Source: Candidatus Thorarchaeota archaeon MP8T_1
GTDB taxonomy: Archaea; Asgardarchaeota; Thorarchaeia; Thorarchaeales; Thorarchaeaceae
NCBI GenBank assembly: GCA_002825465.1
Contig: PJER01000033.1
Span: 1-25,569 of the forward strand
Length of the DNA: 25,569 bases
Direction of reading: 5' to 3'
The translations under genes were made by a program, and so were the position numbers. Position 1 is the stretch's first letter; the number at the start of each line of letters is the position of its first letter. This document shows, in pieces, positions 1 through 7,141 of the stretch. The notes below the pieces were generated by a model. The model was not told the origin of the DNA, searched no databases, and saw only the letters and a program-made list of their open reading frames with translations.

Positions 1-288
1 CACTATCTGAAGTTCATCGCAAGTAAAGGAATTCTTCATAAAATGATGAAAAGAGCCATCAAGTTAGGTGGAGTTCCTTATACTATTGGACTCCAGAATT
101 CGATCTATATGTCGCGTGCATATCCAGATCGATTGAATGAGATGATAACTGCTAAGGAGAAATGGGACCCAAGTGGTATCATGAATCCTGACAGAGTAAC
201 GAGTTGTATGACATCATTTAGGAGGATAGATATTCTATTCTTGCTAGCCACCGCTTTTCGGCGGCTCTCAAGATATGTGGGAGAGTGA
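1..288 (+). CDS. FAD-linked oxidase (GlcD/D-lactate dehydrogenase type), C-terminal fragment
   Basis: The reading frame is open from base 1, so this is the 3' end of a gene that starts outside the window (95 codons visible). The tail carries GGVPYTIGLQNS and then WDPSGIMNPDRV, which match GGLPYAVGLWNS and LDPHQIMNPVKV in the full-length FAD-linked oxidase at 4074-5786. It is therefore the end of the FAD-oxidase C-terminal domain. Family members oxidise 2-hydroxyacids such as lactate or glycolate; the substrate here is unknown. After NPDRV only about 30 residues follow, with no clear pair of membrane helices, unlike the two full-length paralogues downstream. The stop overlaps the ribosome binding site of the Fe-S gene 9 bases later, so the two are surely one operon. 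The family assignment is firm despite the truncation. Confidence 0.85.
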   Translation, partial: HYLKFIASKGILHKMMKRAIKLGGVPYTIGLQNSIYMSRAYPDRLNEMITAKEKWDPSGIMNPDRVTSCMTSFRRIDILFLLATAFRRLSRYVGE

Positions 289-292
289 GGTG
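287..292 (+). promoter_or_regulatory. Ribosome binding site GAGGTG for the Fe-S gene at 298
   Basis: GAGGTG lies 5 bases before the ATG at 298 and overlaps the TGA stop of the upstream FAD-oxidase gene. It matches the GGAGGTGAT type of Shine-Dalgarno site seen repeatedly in this window and points to coupled translation. Confidence 0.7.
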
Positions 293-297
293 GTATT

Positions 298-1422
298 ATG
301 AATATAGATGAAATTGCTGAAGTACTGAAAGCATGCGGGTCATGTAATTATTGTAGAGATTCATGCCCAATGTACATTGAATTAAAATCTGAATTAGATA
401 GTCCTGGTGGAAAGCTGAGAGCTTTACGCGCCTACGCAACAAAGATGCGAAATCCTCCACCAGCACTTCTGGAGAAATTGTATTGTGCTGATTGCAGACG
501 TTGTGAAGCAATCTGTCCTGCAGGAGTTCCAGTCACGGATATTTGGCATGACGCTAAGGCTCAATTGCTAAAGACTGGAGGAGAGATGTCAGAAACACTC
601 ACAAAGGTACTTGATTGGCTAGCTAAGGAAGGAACTCCCTTTATTGGTTTTGAAGCTGATGAGAGAGGAGTCTGGGCAGAGGACCTTGAACTTCCTGAAG
701 AGTCAAACACTGCAATCTTCTCAGGTTGCATGGGTTCATTCTGGTATCCTGACCAACCCGAAACAATAGTTGACATGATGACTAAATTCAAGGTGAATGC
801 AGGATATATCCCCAGTGAGGTCTGTTGTGGACTATTTAATTACTGGGCTGGCGATGATGAAGGTTTTGAGAGAATAGTTCGTAAGAATTATGAGATGTTC
901 AAGAAAGCAGGTGTTGATCATATAGTGACTGGATGCGGTGGCTGTTATGGGACACTAGCTGAACATTATCCACATATCATCGGTCCTGAATTCGATATTG
1001 ATATTCTTCATTCCGTTGAAGTCCTAGCAGATATGGTTCGAAATGGTGTACTTACATTTGAAGGACTCGACGGAAGCTATACATTTCATGATAGCTGCCA
1101 TCTGGGTCGAGCATTGGGTATATATGAACCTCCTAGAGAGATCATTAGAGCAATTCCAGACCTGGAATTTGTTGAGCTGAAGAATAATAGAGAGAATTCA
1201 AACTGCTGCGGTGGTTTTCTTGCAGTCCTAGATCCTGATGTTGCTGCATCAGTAGGGCGAAGAAGAGTTGCAGAAGCAGAAGAACTCGGAGTAGATGGGA
1301 TTATTACAACATGCGTATCATGTTACAAGAATCTCAGCTACAATGCACGAGAAACAAATCTGGAAGTTATCCAGTTGGATGAACTAATCTTGGACAAAGC
1401 TCGGTCATCCTCAGTGGATTAG
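298..1422 (+). CDS. CCG-domain iron-sulfur protein (HdrD/GlpC-like), copy 1
   Basis: A 374-residue soluble protein. Two ferredoxin-type [4Fe-4S] motifs are intact: Cys13/16/19/23 (CX2CX2CX3CP) and Cys63/66/69/73. Two CCG domains follow: Cys144, CCG at 176-178 and Cys213/216; then Cys267, CCG at 303-305 and Cys339/342. This is the architecture of GlpC, GlcF and HdrD, which pass electrons from a flavoprotein dehydrogenase to a quinone, thiol or membrane carrier. It follows an FAD-linked oxidase by 9 bases and precedes an amine-oxidase-like flavoprotein by 34 bases, so it could serve either. The order FAD-oxidase then CCG is the reverse of the two downstream pairs. The family is certain; the partner and final acceptor are inferred. 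Confidence 0.92.
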   Translation: MNIDEIAEVLKACGSCNYCRDSCPMYIELKSELDSPGGKLRALRAYATKMRNPPPALLEKLYCADCRRCEAICPAGVPVTDIWHDAKAQLLKTGGEMSETLTKVLDWLAKEGTPFIGFEADERGVWAEDLELPEESNTAIFSGCMGSFWYPDQPETIVDMMTKFKVNAGYIPSEVCCGLFNYWAGDDEGFERIVRKNYEMFKKAGVDHIVTGCGGCYGTLAEHYPHIIGPEFDIDILHSVEVLADMVRNGVLTFEGLDGSYTFHDSCHLGRALGIYEPPREIIRAIPDLEFVELKNNRENSNCCGGFLAVLDPDVAASVGRRRVAEAEELGVDGIITTCVSCYKNLSYNARETNLEVIQLDELILDKARSSSVD

Positions 1423-1456
1423 AAAGAGTTACATAGAATAGAAGGAGAATAAAACT

Positions 1457-2785
1457 ATGAGTAAAGAAAAAGGCACACGAGTTGTAATCGTTGGTGGTGG
1501 AATATCAGGTTTCAGCTGTGCGCTGGAGCTGAAGGGTCTTAAAGCCCGATGTACAATTCTTGAAAAGGAGAAGACTGTCGGAGGTCGTGCAAGATCCTAT
1601 ACTGAGTCTGGTTATGTCTTTGACCAAGGTCTGCACTTCTTCGTTGGTGGATTCAAATCACTAATTCCGATTCTTGAGCGAAGCGGAGTTAAAATGACAA
1701 CGGTAGGAGAAGGAGCAGTATGGTTGAAGGATGGTGAACGACATATCATCCGTAGGTCTGCTGTGGAGTTGGCTAAATTCGGTTTACTCCCTACTACAGA
1801 TAGAGCAAGACTTGGATTGCTAATTCAAGAAAATATCAAGAGGGAAGAATCTGAGTTTAAAGAACTTGATAATGTAACCTTTTCTGAATATGCTGAGGAT
1901 AAAAAGATTCCAGAATCCATTCAGGAAGACTTCTATGCGCCATTAATCAAGACAGTAACTTTCATGGACCCTGATGAGGTATCAGCTGGACAGTATCTAT
2001 ACTCTGAATATTTGCGATTTGCGTATGAAGATGGATTCAAAGCTATGTATCCTGAGAGAGGTGGACTTGGTAGTGTTGCATACACTCTGATGCTACAAGC
2101 ACGTAATTTTGGAGTGGAACCACAAGTAAATTGCGCTGTAAATCAAGTAATAATTGAAGATAACCAAGTTGTTGGTGTGGATTACGAACAAGATGGTGTT
2201 AGCAAACACCTTGATACTGATGCAGTTGTCTTGACAGTGCCAATTGATGCACTTTCAAACTTCGTAAAGATGAGTGACTTGCCTAAAGAATTCACTCAGA
2301 GAGCTGCAAAATTCGAATATGCACCTTCTACTGTAGCATACTTTGGTCTCAAATCCAGAGTTCTAGATTTCAATGTTGGCGCATTTGTTCCAGGACGAAA
2401 GGTCAACATAGTTGCTGAGGCTAAGAGAGTTTCAGGAGTTCTAGCTCCAATTGGCGAATCACTCTTGACAGTGACTGGTATTGATAAAGAACTTCTCAAG
2501 ATGAGCGATGAAGAGGCAACTGATGCGATTCTTGATGAATTGGAAATTCTAGTTCCTGGAGTAAAAGAGAAAGTCACATGGAAGAAGAGCTGGAAGATTT
2601 GGAAATCAGTTCTAAAGCAACCACCGGGTATCATGGATGATCGTCTGACATCCAACCGAACTGGTGTGAAAGGGCTCTATGTAGCTGGACCCCATGCAAA
2701 TGTTGGTATGTACTACGCTTCAATGGAAGCCGCTTCCAGATCAGGAATCGCGTGTGCTGGCGAAATGATTGAAGACCTAAAATAG
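1457..2785 (+). CDS. FAD-dependent amine oxidase/phytoene desaturase-like oxidoreductase
   Basis: A 442-residue flavoprotein. The N-terminal dinucleotide-binding loop VGGGISG is at residues 12-18, an acidic residue (E36) ends the second strand, and VGGRARS at 41-47 is typical of the amine oxidase, protoporphyrinogen oxidase and phytoene desaturase superfamily. Near the C-terminus GLYVAGPHANVGMYYASMEA is the usual second FAD contact followed by the helix that carries the conserved Gly/Ser-rich end. Start: ATG at 1457 preceded by AAGGAG about 10 bases upstream. It sits inside the redox operon between two CCG Fe-S genes. The family cannot be told more closely: carotenoid/isoprenoid desaturase, protoporphyrinogen oxidase and FAD amine oxidase are all possible. 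No other carotenoid or heme biosynthesis genes are near, so the context favours a role tied to the redox cluster. Confidence 0.85.
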   Translation: MSKEKGTRVVIVGGGISGFSCALELKGLKARCTILEKEKTVGGRARSYTESGYVFDQGLHFFVGGFKSLIPILERSGVKMTTVGEGAVWLKDGERHIIRRSAVELAKFGLLPTTDRARLGLLIQENIKREESEFKELDNVTFSEYAEDKKIPESIQEDFYAPLIKTVTFMDPDEVSAGQYLYSEYLRFAYEDGFKAMYPERGGLGSVAYTLMLQARNFGVEPQVNCAVNQVIIEDNQVVGVDYEQDGVSKHLDTDAVVLTVPIDALSNFVKMSDLPKEFTQRAAKFEYAPSTVAYFGLKSRVLDFNVGAFVPGRKVNIVAEAKRVSGVLAPIGESLLTVTGIDKELLKMSDEEATDAILDELEILVPGVKEKVTWKKSWKIWKSVLKQPPGIMDDRLTSNRTGVKGLYVAGPHANVGMYYASMEAASRSGIACAGEMIEDLK

Positions 2786-2805
2786 CTCATACACACATAG
2801 TAATA

Positions 2806-2828
2806 ACCAAGGGGTTTGACCCCTTGGT
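2806..2828. repeat. Perfect 9-bp hairpin between the amine-oxidase-like gene and the second Fe-S gene
   Basis: ACCAAGGGG at 2806-2814 and CCCCTTGGT at 2820-2828 are exact inverted repeats around a 5-base loop. No T-run follows, so it is not a standard intrinsic terminator. It sits 21 bases after the upstream stop and 55 bases before the next ATG. It may be an mRNA stability element, an attenuator or a partial stop between two operon segments. Confidence 0.6.
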
Positions 2829-2883
2829 ATTGCTAAATACTGCGCTTTAGGGTTGCAGAACAAAATACTTCGATGTGCTACTG

Positions 2884-4077
2884 ATGACTAAATTAGATTT
2901 CCTAGAAAAGTATGGACAAGAAAATGAACCATATGTGTGTGCTTCATGTGGAAATTGCACTGTTGTCTGTCCTGTTTTTCGTGAATTAAAATGGGAATCT
3001 TTTGCACCAAGAGGAAAACTCCATGTCATTCGTTCAATTTTAGAAGGTGAAGGTGAATTCGGTCCTGAATTTGCACACAAGATTTTCCAGTGTAATTTAT
3101 GTGAACATTGCACCGCGGTTTGTACAACAGGTATCAAACTTGATCGTTTTTGGGAAGTTGCTCGAGTTGAGGTTCGAGAGCGTGGATTACTTCCAAAACC
3201 TGCACAATTTGTTCTGAAATCCATTAAAGAACGTGGGGACATTATGTGGATGGGGTCAGCAGACAGACTTCTCTGGATGGAAGGTGTCGAAGACCTTGTT
3301 AAGGACCGTATTCTTAAGAAAGCAGATGTCGCATACTTTTTGGGATGTAATGTCGCCCTGAAGTCTCAATTACATGATGTAGCAAAATCCATGGTCAAGA
3401 TTATGGATTATGCTGGAGTGGATTTCACCTTGTTGGGTGATAAAGAGGTTTGTTGTGGTGCTCCGCTTGGATGGGCTGGAAACCTCAAGGATATCAATGA
3501 AATGGCTGAGAAGAATCTTAAGGTCATACGAGAGCTAGGTGTGAAGACGATTGTTTTTAGCTGTCCCTCATGCATTCTCACATGGTCAGAATATAGTGAG
3601 CATTTCAAAGAATATCAAGATATAGAATTACTAACAGCATCACAGTTTTTCGATCGATTGATACGAGAGAAGAAGTTGAAGTTCGAGGAACAACCTCTGA
3701 TAACAGCAACATTTCATGATCCATGCATTTCTGCAAGAGTACTGAAAGCAACAATGGAACCCAGAAATGTAATGGATTCAATTCCAGGTCTATATCAAGT
3801 TGAGATGACTCCTTCCGGAAAGCATACAAAATGCTGTGGAGCACATGGACTCTTGGATGTTGTAGATCCTGTTCTTTCAGCCAAAATAGCAGAGAATCGA
3901 TTAAGAGATGCCACGGTGACCCCTGCTACACAAATTGTCACTGAATGTCCCAGGTGCATTCTTGCATTTGATCTTGCTAAATTCACAACCAACTATGAAG
4001 TTCTGGTTCAAGACATAACGCAGCTCGTTGCAAATTCATTGCTACCAAAGAAAGAAGGAGGCAATGAAGAAACGTGA
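2884..4077 (+). CDS. CCG-domain iron-sulfur protein (HdrD/GlpC-like), copy 2
   Basis: A 397-residue electron-transfer protein. Numbering from the ATG at 2884, the ferredoxin motifs are Cys19/22/25/29 and Cys70/73/76/80; the second lacks the usual proline after its last Cys (CT in place of CP). CCG domain 1 has Cys155, CCG at 190-192 and Cys227/230; CCG domain 2 has Cys281, CCG at 317-319 and Cys355/358. It should accept electrons from the FAD-linked oxidase encoded directly downstream, with which it overlaps by 4 bases. A GTG at 2875 would add three residues (MLLMTK); ATG 2884 is preferred because the copy 3 protein also begins with MTK, and no ribosome binding site decides between them. It is a paralogue of the proteins at 298 and 7142. 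Confidence 0.92.
   Translation: MTKLDFLEKYGQENEPYVCASCGNCTVVCPVFRELKWESFAPRGKLHVIRSILEGEGEFGPEFAHKIFQCNLCEHCTAVCTTGIKLDRFWEVARVEVRERGLLPKPAQFVLKSIKERGDIMWMGSADRLLWMEGVEDLVKDRILKKADVAYFLGCNVALKSQLHDVAKSMVKIMDYAGVDFTLLGDKEVCCGAPLGWAGNLKDINEMAEKNLKVIRELGVKTIVFSCPSCILTWSEYSEHFKEYQDIELLTASQFFDRLIREKKLKFEEQPLITATFHDPCISARVLKATMEPRNVMDSIPGLYQVEMTPSGKHTKCCGAHGLLDVVDPVLSAKIAENRLRDATVTPATQIVTECPRCILAFDLAKFTTNYEVLVQDITQLVANSLLPKKEGGNEET
4057..4061 (+). promoter_or_regulatory. Ribosome binding site GGAGG deciding the GTG start at 4074
   Basis: GGAGG lies 12 bases before GTG 4074, inside the end of the upstream Fe-S gene. A nearer ATG at 4064 is in another frame and soon hits a stop, so GTG 4074, overlapping the upstream TGA as GTGA, is the start. 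Confidence 0.65.
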
Positions 4078-5786
4078 AGCAGAAGATTCCAGACATCGTT
4101 GGAGATGATAATGTTTCAACAACACATGAAACATGCATGATTTATTCGAAAGATGTCACGAGTCTGCCGGATGTTGCCTATCAAATAATCAGTCCAAAAT
4201 TTGATTTTGTCACACAACCAGTCAATGTTCGTTCGCTTCAGAATCTAGTTCTCTATGCAAAGGAACATGATATTCCAATTGTCCCACGTGGAAATGGAAC
4301 ATCAGGTTGGGGAGGAGCTATTCCAACAAGAGGTGGACTTTGTGTCGCCCTAACAGCTATGACTAACATTCTTTACTTCAATGAATACGAAGCAGCAATT
4401 ACTGTAGAAGCTGGGATCACCTGGGGAGAACTTCTAACTTTTCTTGAACGCCTTAGTAGTATGGTTCCGGTTTACCCATCTAGTGCAACTGCTGCCACTG
4501 TAGGAGGATTTGTTGCAAGTGGAGGTCTAGGAATTGGTTCTACACGTCATGGAAACATACTCAAACATGTCCTAGGTATTGAAGCAATATTACCAAATGG
4601 CAAGATAGTCAGACTTGGAAGATTATTGATTGACCCAAATAATGATCCAGTTGCAGAAGATGTGAAAGAAGGCAATGAATGGCTAACCAAGGAACTATCA
4701 GCTGCTGGACTAGGAACACCGGATCAAGAAGAACGCCTCTTCACAGGTACATATGGCACTCTAGGAATAATTACCAAAGTGACACTTAGAACTATTCCGA
4801 AATTACAATTGATTCCCTTTGCAGCTACATTCGAGAATATGAGTGATCTTGTACAGGCGGCAAGACGAACAATATCTGAAATAGAACCATATCATTTGAG
4901 ATTTCTTGCAGACAATTATACAAACAAGCTCGAGATTATTGACAACTATGAAAATGAGAGTGGAAAATTCATACTGACAGGAGCTCTTCTTAACACAATA
5001 TTCCAAAATGAAGAGGATATAGAGACTCTAAAATTACTCATCGATAAAGAAAAGGGTATATTATTGAACGATAATCGTTCACGATTCTATTGGGATGAAC
5101 GATTGTTCACTCTCAGAATTAAACGACATGGACCGAGCATAGTACCAGCGGAGATGTTGGTTTCAATTGACGTACTTCCAGAGATTATGGAAAAGACCAA
5201 GGCAGAACTTAGAAATTCAAAAGTTGCAATTGAAGGAATGTTTAGTAATGACGGTAAATCTTCAGTTATGGTTTGGATTCTTGATGATGAACGTAAGAGA
5301 TTCTCGTTTACAATAGGGTGGTATAGATCATTTCAAATTGCAGCTTTAGCTGCACGTTTTGGAGGGCTTCCTTATGCTGTCGGTCTGTGGAATAGTAGAC
5401 ATGCAAGCGAATTCTATGGAAAAGATGACTACTTGAACCTTAAAGAGATGAAGAGAAGACTTGATCCTCATCAGATTATGAATCCAGTGAAAGTATTTGG
5501 GGGGAGAGTGACAATCGGTCGAGCTTCAATGGCTCTTGGATTTACAATCGGGTTTTTTGCGTCTTTGATATCGGGGCTAGTAATTTCAGGAATTCCAATT
5601 CTTCTTTCACTCATTCAATCTATAAATCCCAACCTTCTCAGCTTTCTAGAATTACCATCTTTACTTATTATCAGCATTATAGCAGGAGTGATAGGTCTAT
5701 CAATTACGAGACTGATGACATTAAACCAAGCTCTTGCTTTAGGAATCCCAGTATTGAGAATCCTTAGTAAGATTCTTCGCAAGTAA
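4074..5786 (+). CDS. FAD-linked oxidase (GlcD/D-lactate dehydrogenase type) with C-terminal membrane anchor
   Basis: A 570-residue protein. The FAD-binding PCMH-type domain covers about residues 40-260, with PRGNGTSGWGG at 71-81 and YPSSATAATVGG at 134-145 followed by a glycine-rich GSTRHG loop at 155-160. The FAD-oxidase C-terminal domain ends with LDPHQIMNP near residue 470. Family members (GlcD, Dld, glycerol-3-phosphate or alkyl-DHAP enzymes) oxidise 2-hydroxyacids or related substrates. The protein is longer than usual because of a tail of about 95 residues, 476-570, with two hydrophobic helices (about 485-513 and 529-546) and a basic end. This should tether the enzyme to the membrane. 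It is translationally coupled to the CCG Fe-S protein upstream. The substrate is not predictable from sequence alone. Confidence 0.9.
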   Translation: MKQKIPDIVGDDNVSTTHETCMIYSKDVTSLPDVAYQIISPKFDFVTQPVNVRSLQNLVLYAKEHDIPIVPRGNGTSGWGGAIPTRGGLCVALTAMTNILYFNEYEAAITVEAGITWGELLTFLERLSSMVPVYPSSATAATVGGFVASGGLGIGSTRHGNILKHVLGIEAILPNGKIVRLGRLLIDPNNDPVAEDVKEGNEWLTKELSAAGLGTPDQEERLFTGTYGTLGIITKVTLRTIPKLQLIPFAATFENMSDLVQAARRTISEIEPYHLRFLADNYTNKLEIIDNYENESGKFILTGALLNTIFQNEEDIETLKLLIDKEKGILLNDNRSRFYWDERLFTLRIKRHGPSIVPAEMLVSIDVLPEIMEKTKAELRNSKVAIEGMFSNDGKSSVMVWILDDERKRFSFTIGWYRSFQIAALAARFGGLPYAVGLWNSRHASEFYGKDDYLNLKEMKRRLDPHQIMNPVKVFGGRVTIGRASMALGFTIGFFASLISGLVISGIPILLSLIQSINPNLLSFLELPSLLIISIIAGVIGLSITRLMTLNQALALGIPVLRILSKILRK

Positions 5787-6013
5787 CTTCTACCGTTCTT
5801 CCATATTGAGCAAAAGATTGAAGTAAGGTGTAACGTCCAGTTTTCAATCAATTGACTATGCGCCGTTCGAGTTTCATTAGGGATACATGTGGATACATAC
5901 GAAAGGTGTAACCAATATGCTAAAATATGAGACATTGGTTCGAAAATGAAACTTGGTCGATACGAGTACAATCGTCAAAGGTACAATATGAAACCAAAAT
6001 GGAAGTTGAAAGA
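5787..6013. other. Gap before the c-type cytochrome-like gene
   Basis: These 227 bases hold no convincing gene. The sequence AAGGTGTAA occurs twice (near 5825 and 5901), and GATACAT is also repeated. ACCAAT and ATTGGT form a 6-bp inverted repeat with a 17-base spacer around 5910-5938. A promoter for the cytochrome segment probably lies here, but no clear TATA box stands out. Confidence 0.35.
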
Positions 6014-6613
6014 ATGAACCGAAACCAATTTACGAAAAGTATTGTTGTTTTTGGCTTTTTAGCACTGCTTGTGGTGACCGCTGCAAGTTCTGTAGGAGCT
6101 TTTGAGGATCAAACAGCTGAGTGTGGTACTTCAGGTTGCCACGACACCTCAGGTACATTGACCCTATCTTCAAATTCAACAAGCGTTTCTGCGACAACCG
6201 GAGAATCATTTGTTCTTCAGGTCACAGCAGGAAATGGAGCAGAATGGTTATCTATCAAATCAGGGTGGGCGGATAACTCAGAATTTACAATTTCTGCGCC
6301 AAATACAGAAGATGCTTCAGCAGATGACACAAATCCCGCAACGGGAGAGATTACCGTTGATGTGACATTTACACCTCTATCCCCCGGTACTCTAACGATT
6401 CGAATTTGGACTGCTGCTGCTGGTGATCTTGCATCTTCCTTAGATATTGAAGTGACTGTAACAGGTGAATCAGTTACAACTAACACACAACCCACAAGTC
6501 AACCAATTGACCTCTATGCTACGTGGGTATCAATGATGATTTGGGTGCCATTAGCAACTGCAGGGATACTCTTCCTGCTTGGCATTGTAGCATTCAGGAG
6601 TAACAAGGAGTAG
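6014..6613 (+). CDS. Exported membrane-anchored protein with one CX4CH c-heme motif
   Basis: 199 residues from the ATG at 6014. That start has GGAAG 8 bases upstream and places a clean signal peptide (basic MNRNQFTK, hydrophobic 9-28) at the N-terminus; an in-frame ATG at 5999 is less well placed. The mature protein begins near FEDQ and soon carries CGTSGCH at 37-43, a CX4CH motif, a known variant of the covalent heme c site. The central part, about 45-160, is Thr/Ser-rich with alternating strands and looks like an Ig-type beta sandwich. One hydrophobic helix at about 173-195 and a short basic tail anchor it. I infer a monoheme, outward-facing cytochrome c that takes electrons from the flanking dehydrogenase pairs; linked ccm genes support this. 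Heme attachment through CX4CH is not proven. Confidence 0.65.
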   Translation: MNRNQFTKSIVVFGFLALLVVTAASSVGAFEDQTAECGTSGCHDTSGTLTLSSNSTSVSATTGESFVLQVTAGNGAEWLSIKSGWADNSEFTISAPNTEDASADDTNPATGEITVDVTFTPLSPGTLTIRIWTAAAGDLASSLDIEVTVTGESVTTNTQPTSQPIDLYATWVSMMIWVPLATAGILFLLGIVAFRSNKE

Positions 6614-6622
6614 GTGATAGTA

Positions 6623-7126
6623 ATGGCAATACATCCAGTCTTTATACACTTTCATACAGGAATACTAGCTGCAGCTGCTGCAGTAGCAATGCTGAACCTT
6701 TTGCTACGTATAGCATTCAAGGACAGTATCAATACACCAGGAAGTAGATGGGCACGGATCTTCCATCAAGCAGATGTGTACATTTACGTTGGCAGCATAA
6801 TTGGTCTATTAGGTTTGATTGCAGGAGCTATAACAGGATTCATGGAACCAGACTATCCAGTGGAAGTCATGACCGCAATGCCAATCATGCGATTCAAGAT
6901 CCTATGGTCTGTTGTGTGTATGGAAATTTACATCTTCTTGATTGCTGTAAGAGCAAAACTTGGAGACAGAGTATGGGTCAGTCCCAAGACCTACATTCCA
7001 TATGCCATTCTAATTATCATTGGTGGAGGATTTATGGTACTCATGGGAGCATTGGGAGGTCTTGCAGTTTACGGTGAATCAATAATGGAACCAATTCTAA
7101 ATTGGGCAGGAATTCCATGGCCATAA
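6623..7126 (+). CDS. Four-helix membrane protein, DUF2231-like, possible heme-binding redox subunit
   Basis: 167 residues from ATG 6623, which has GGTGAT 5 bases upstream; GTG 6614 would add MIV. The protein opens with HPVFIHFHTG at residues 4-13, resembling the HPxxxHF start of DUF2231 membrane proteins. Four hydrophobic helices follow (about 9-31, 52-73, 90-108 and 125-148). Histidines 4, 9, 11 and 48 lie at or near membrane edges and could ligate heme b. The gene starts 9 bases after the c-heme protein stop and ends 15 bases before the third CCG Fe-S gene, so it is a likely membrane subunit linking the Fe-S protein to the cytochrome. The family match is by pattern only; heme binding is inferred. 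Confidence 0.6.
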   Translation: MAIHPVFIHFHTGILAAAAAVAMLNLLLRIAFKDSINTPGSRWARIFHQADVYIYVGSIIGLLGLIAGAITGFMEPDYPVEVMTAMPIMRFKILWSVVCMEIYIFLIAVRAKLGDRVWVSPKTYIPYAILIIIGGGFMVLMGALGGLAVYGESIMEPILNWAGIPWP

Positions 7127-7141
7127 TGGGGAGATTCTACT

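Noticed and set aside
296..511. Minus-strand ORF of 71 codons opposite the first CCG gene
   Set aside because: It is fully covered by a strong Fe-S gene on the + strand and has no ribosome binding site or recognisable content.
2296..2655. 119-codon minus-strand ORF inside the amine-oxidase-like gene
   Set aside because: Low-complexity Ser/Arg-rich translation typical of an antisense shadow.
5857..5910. Short ORF of 17 codons (MRRSSFIRDT...) in the gap before the cytochrome gene
   Set aside because: Too short, no ribosome binding site, no recognisable feature.
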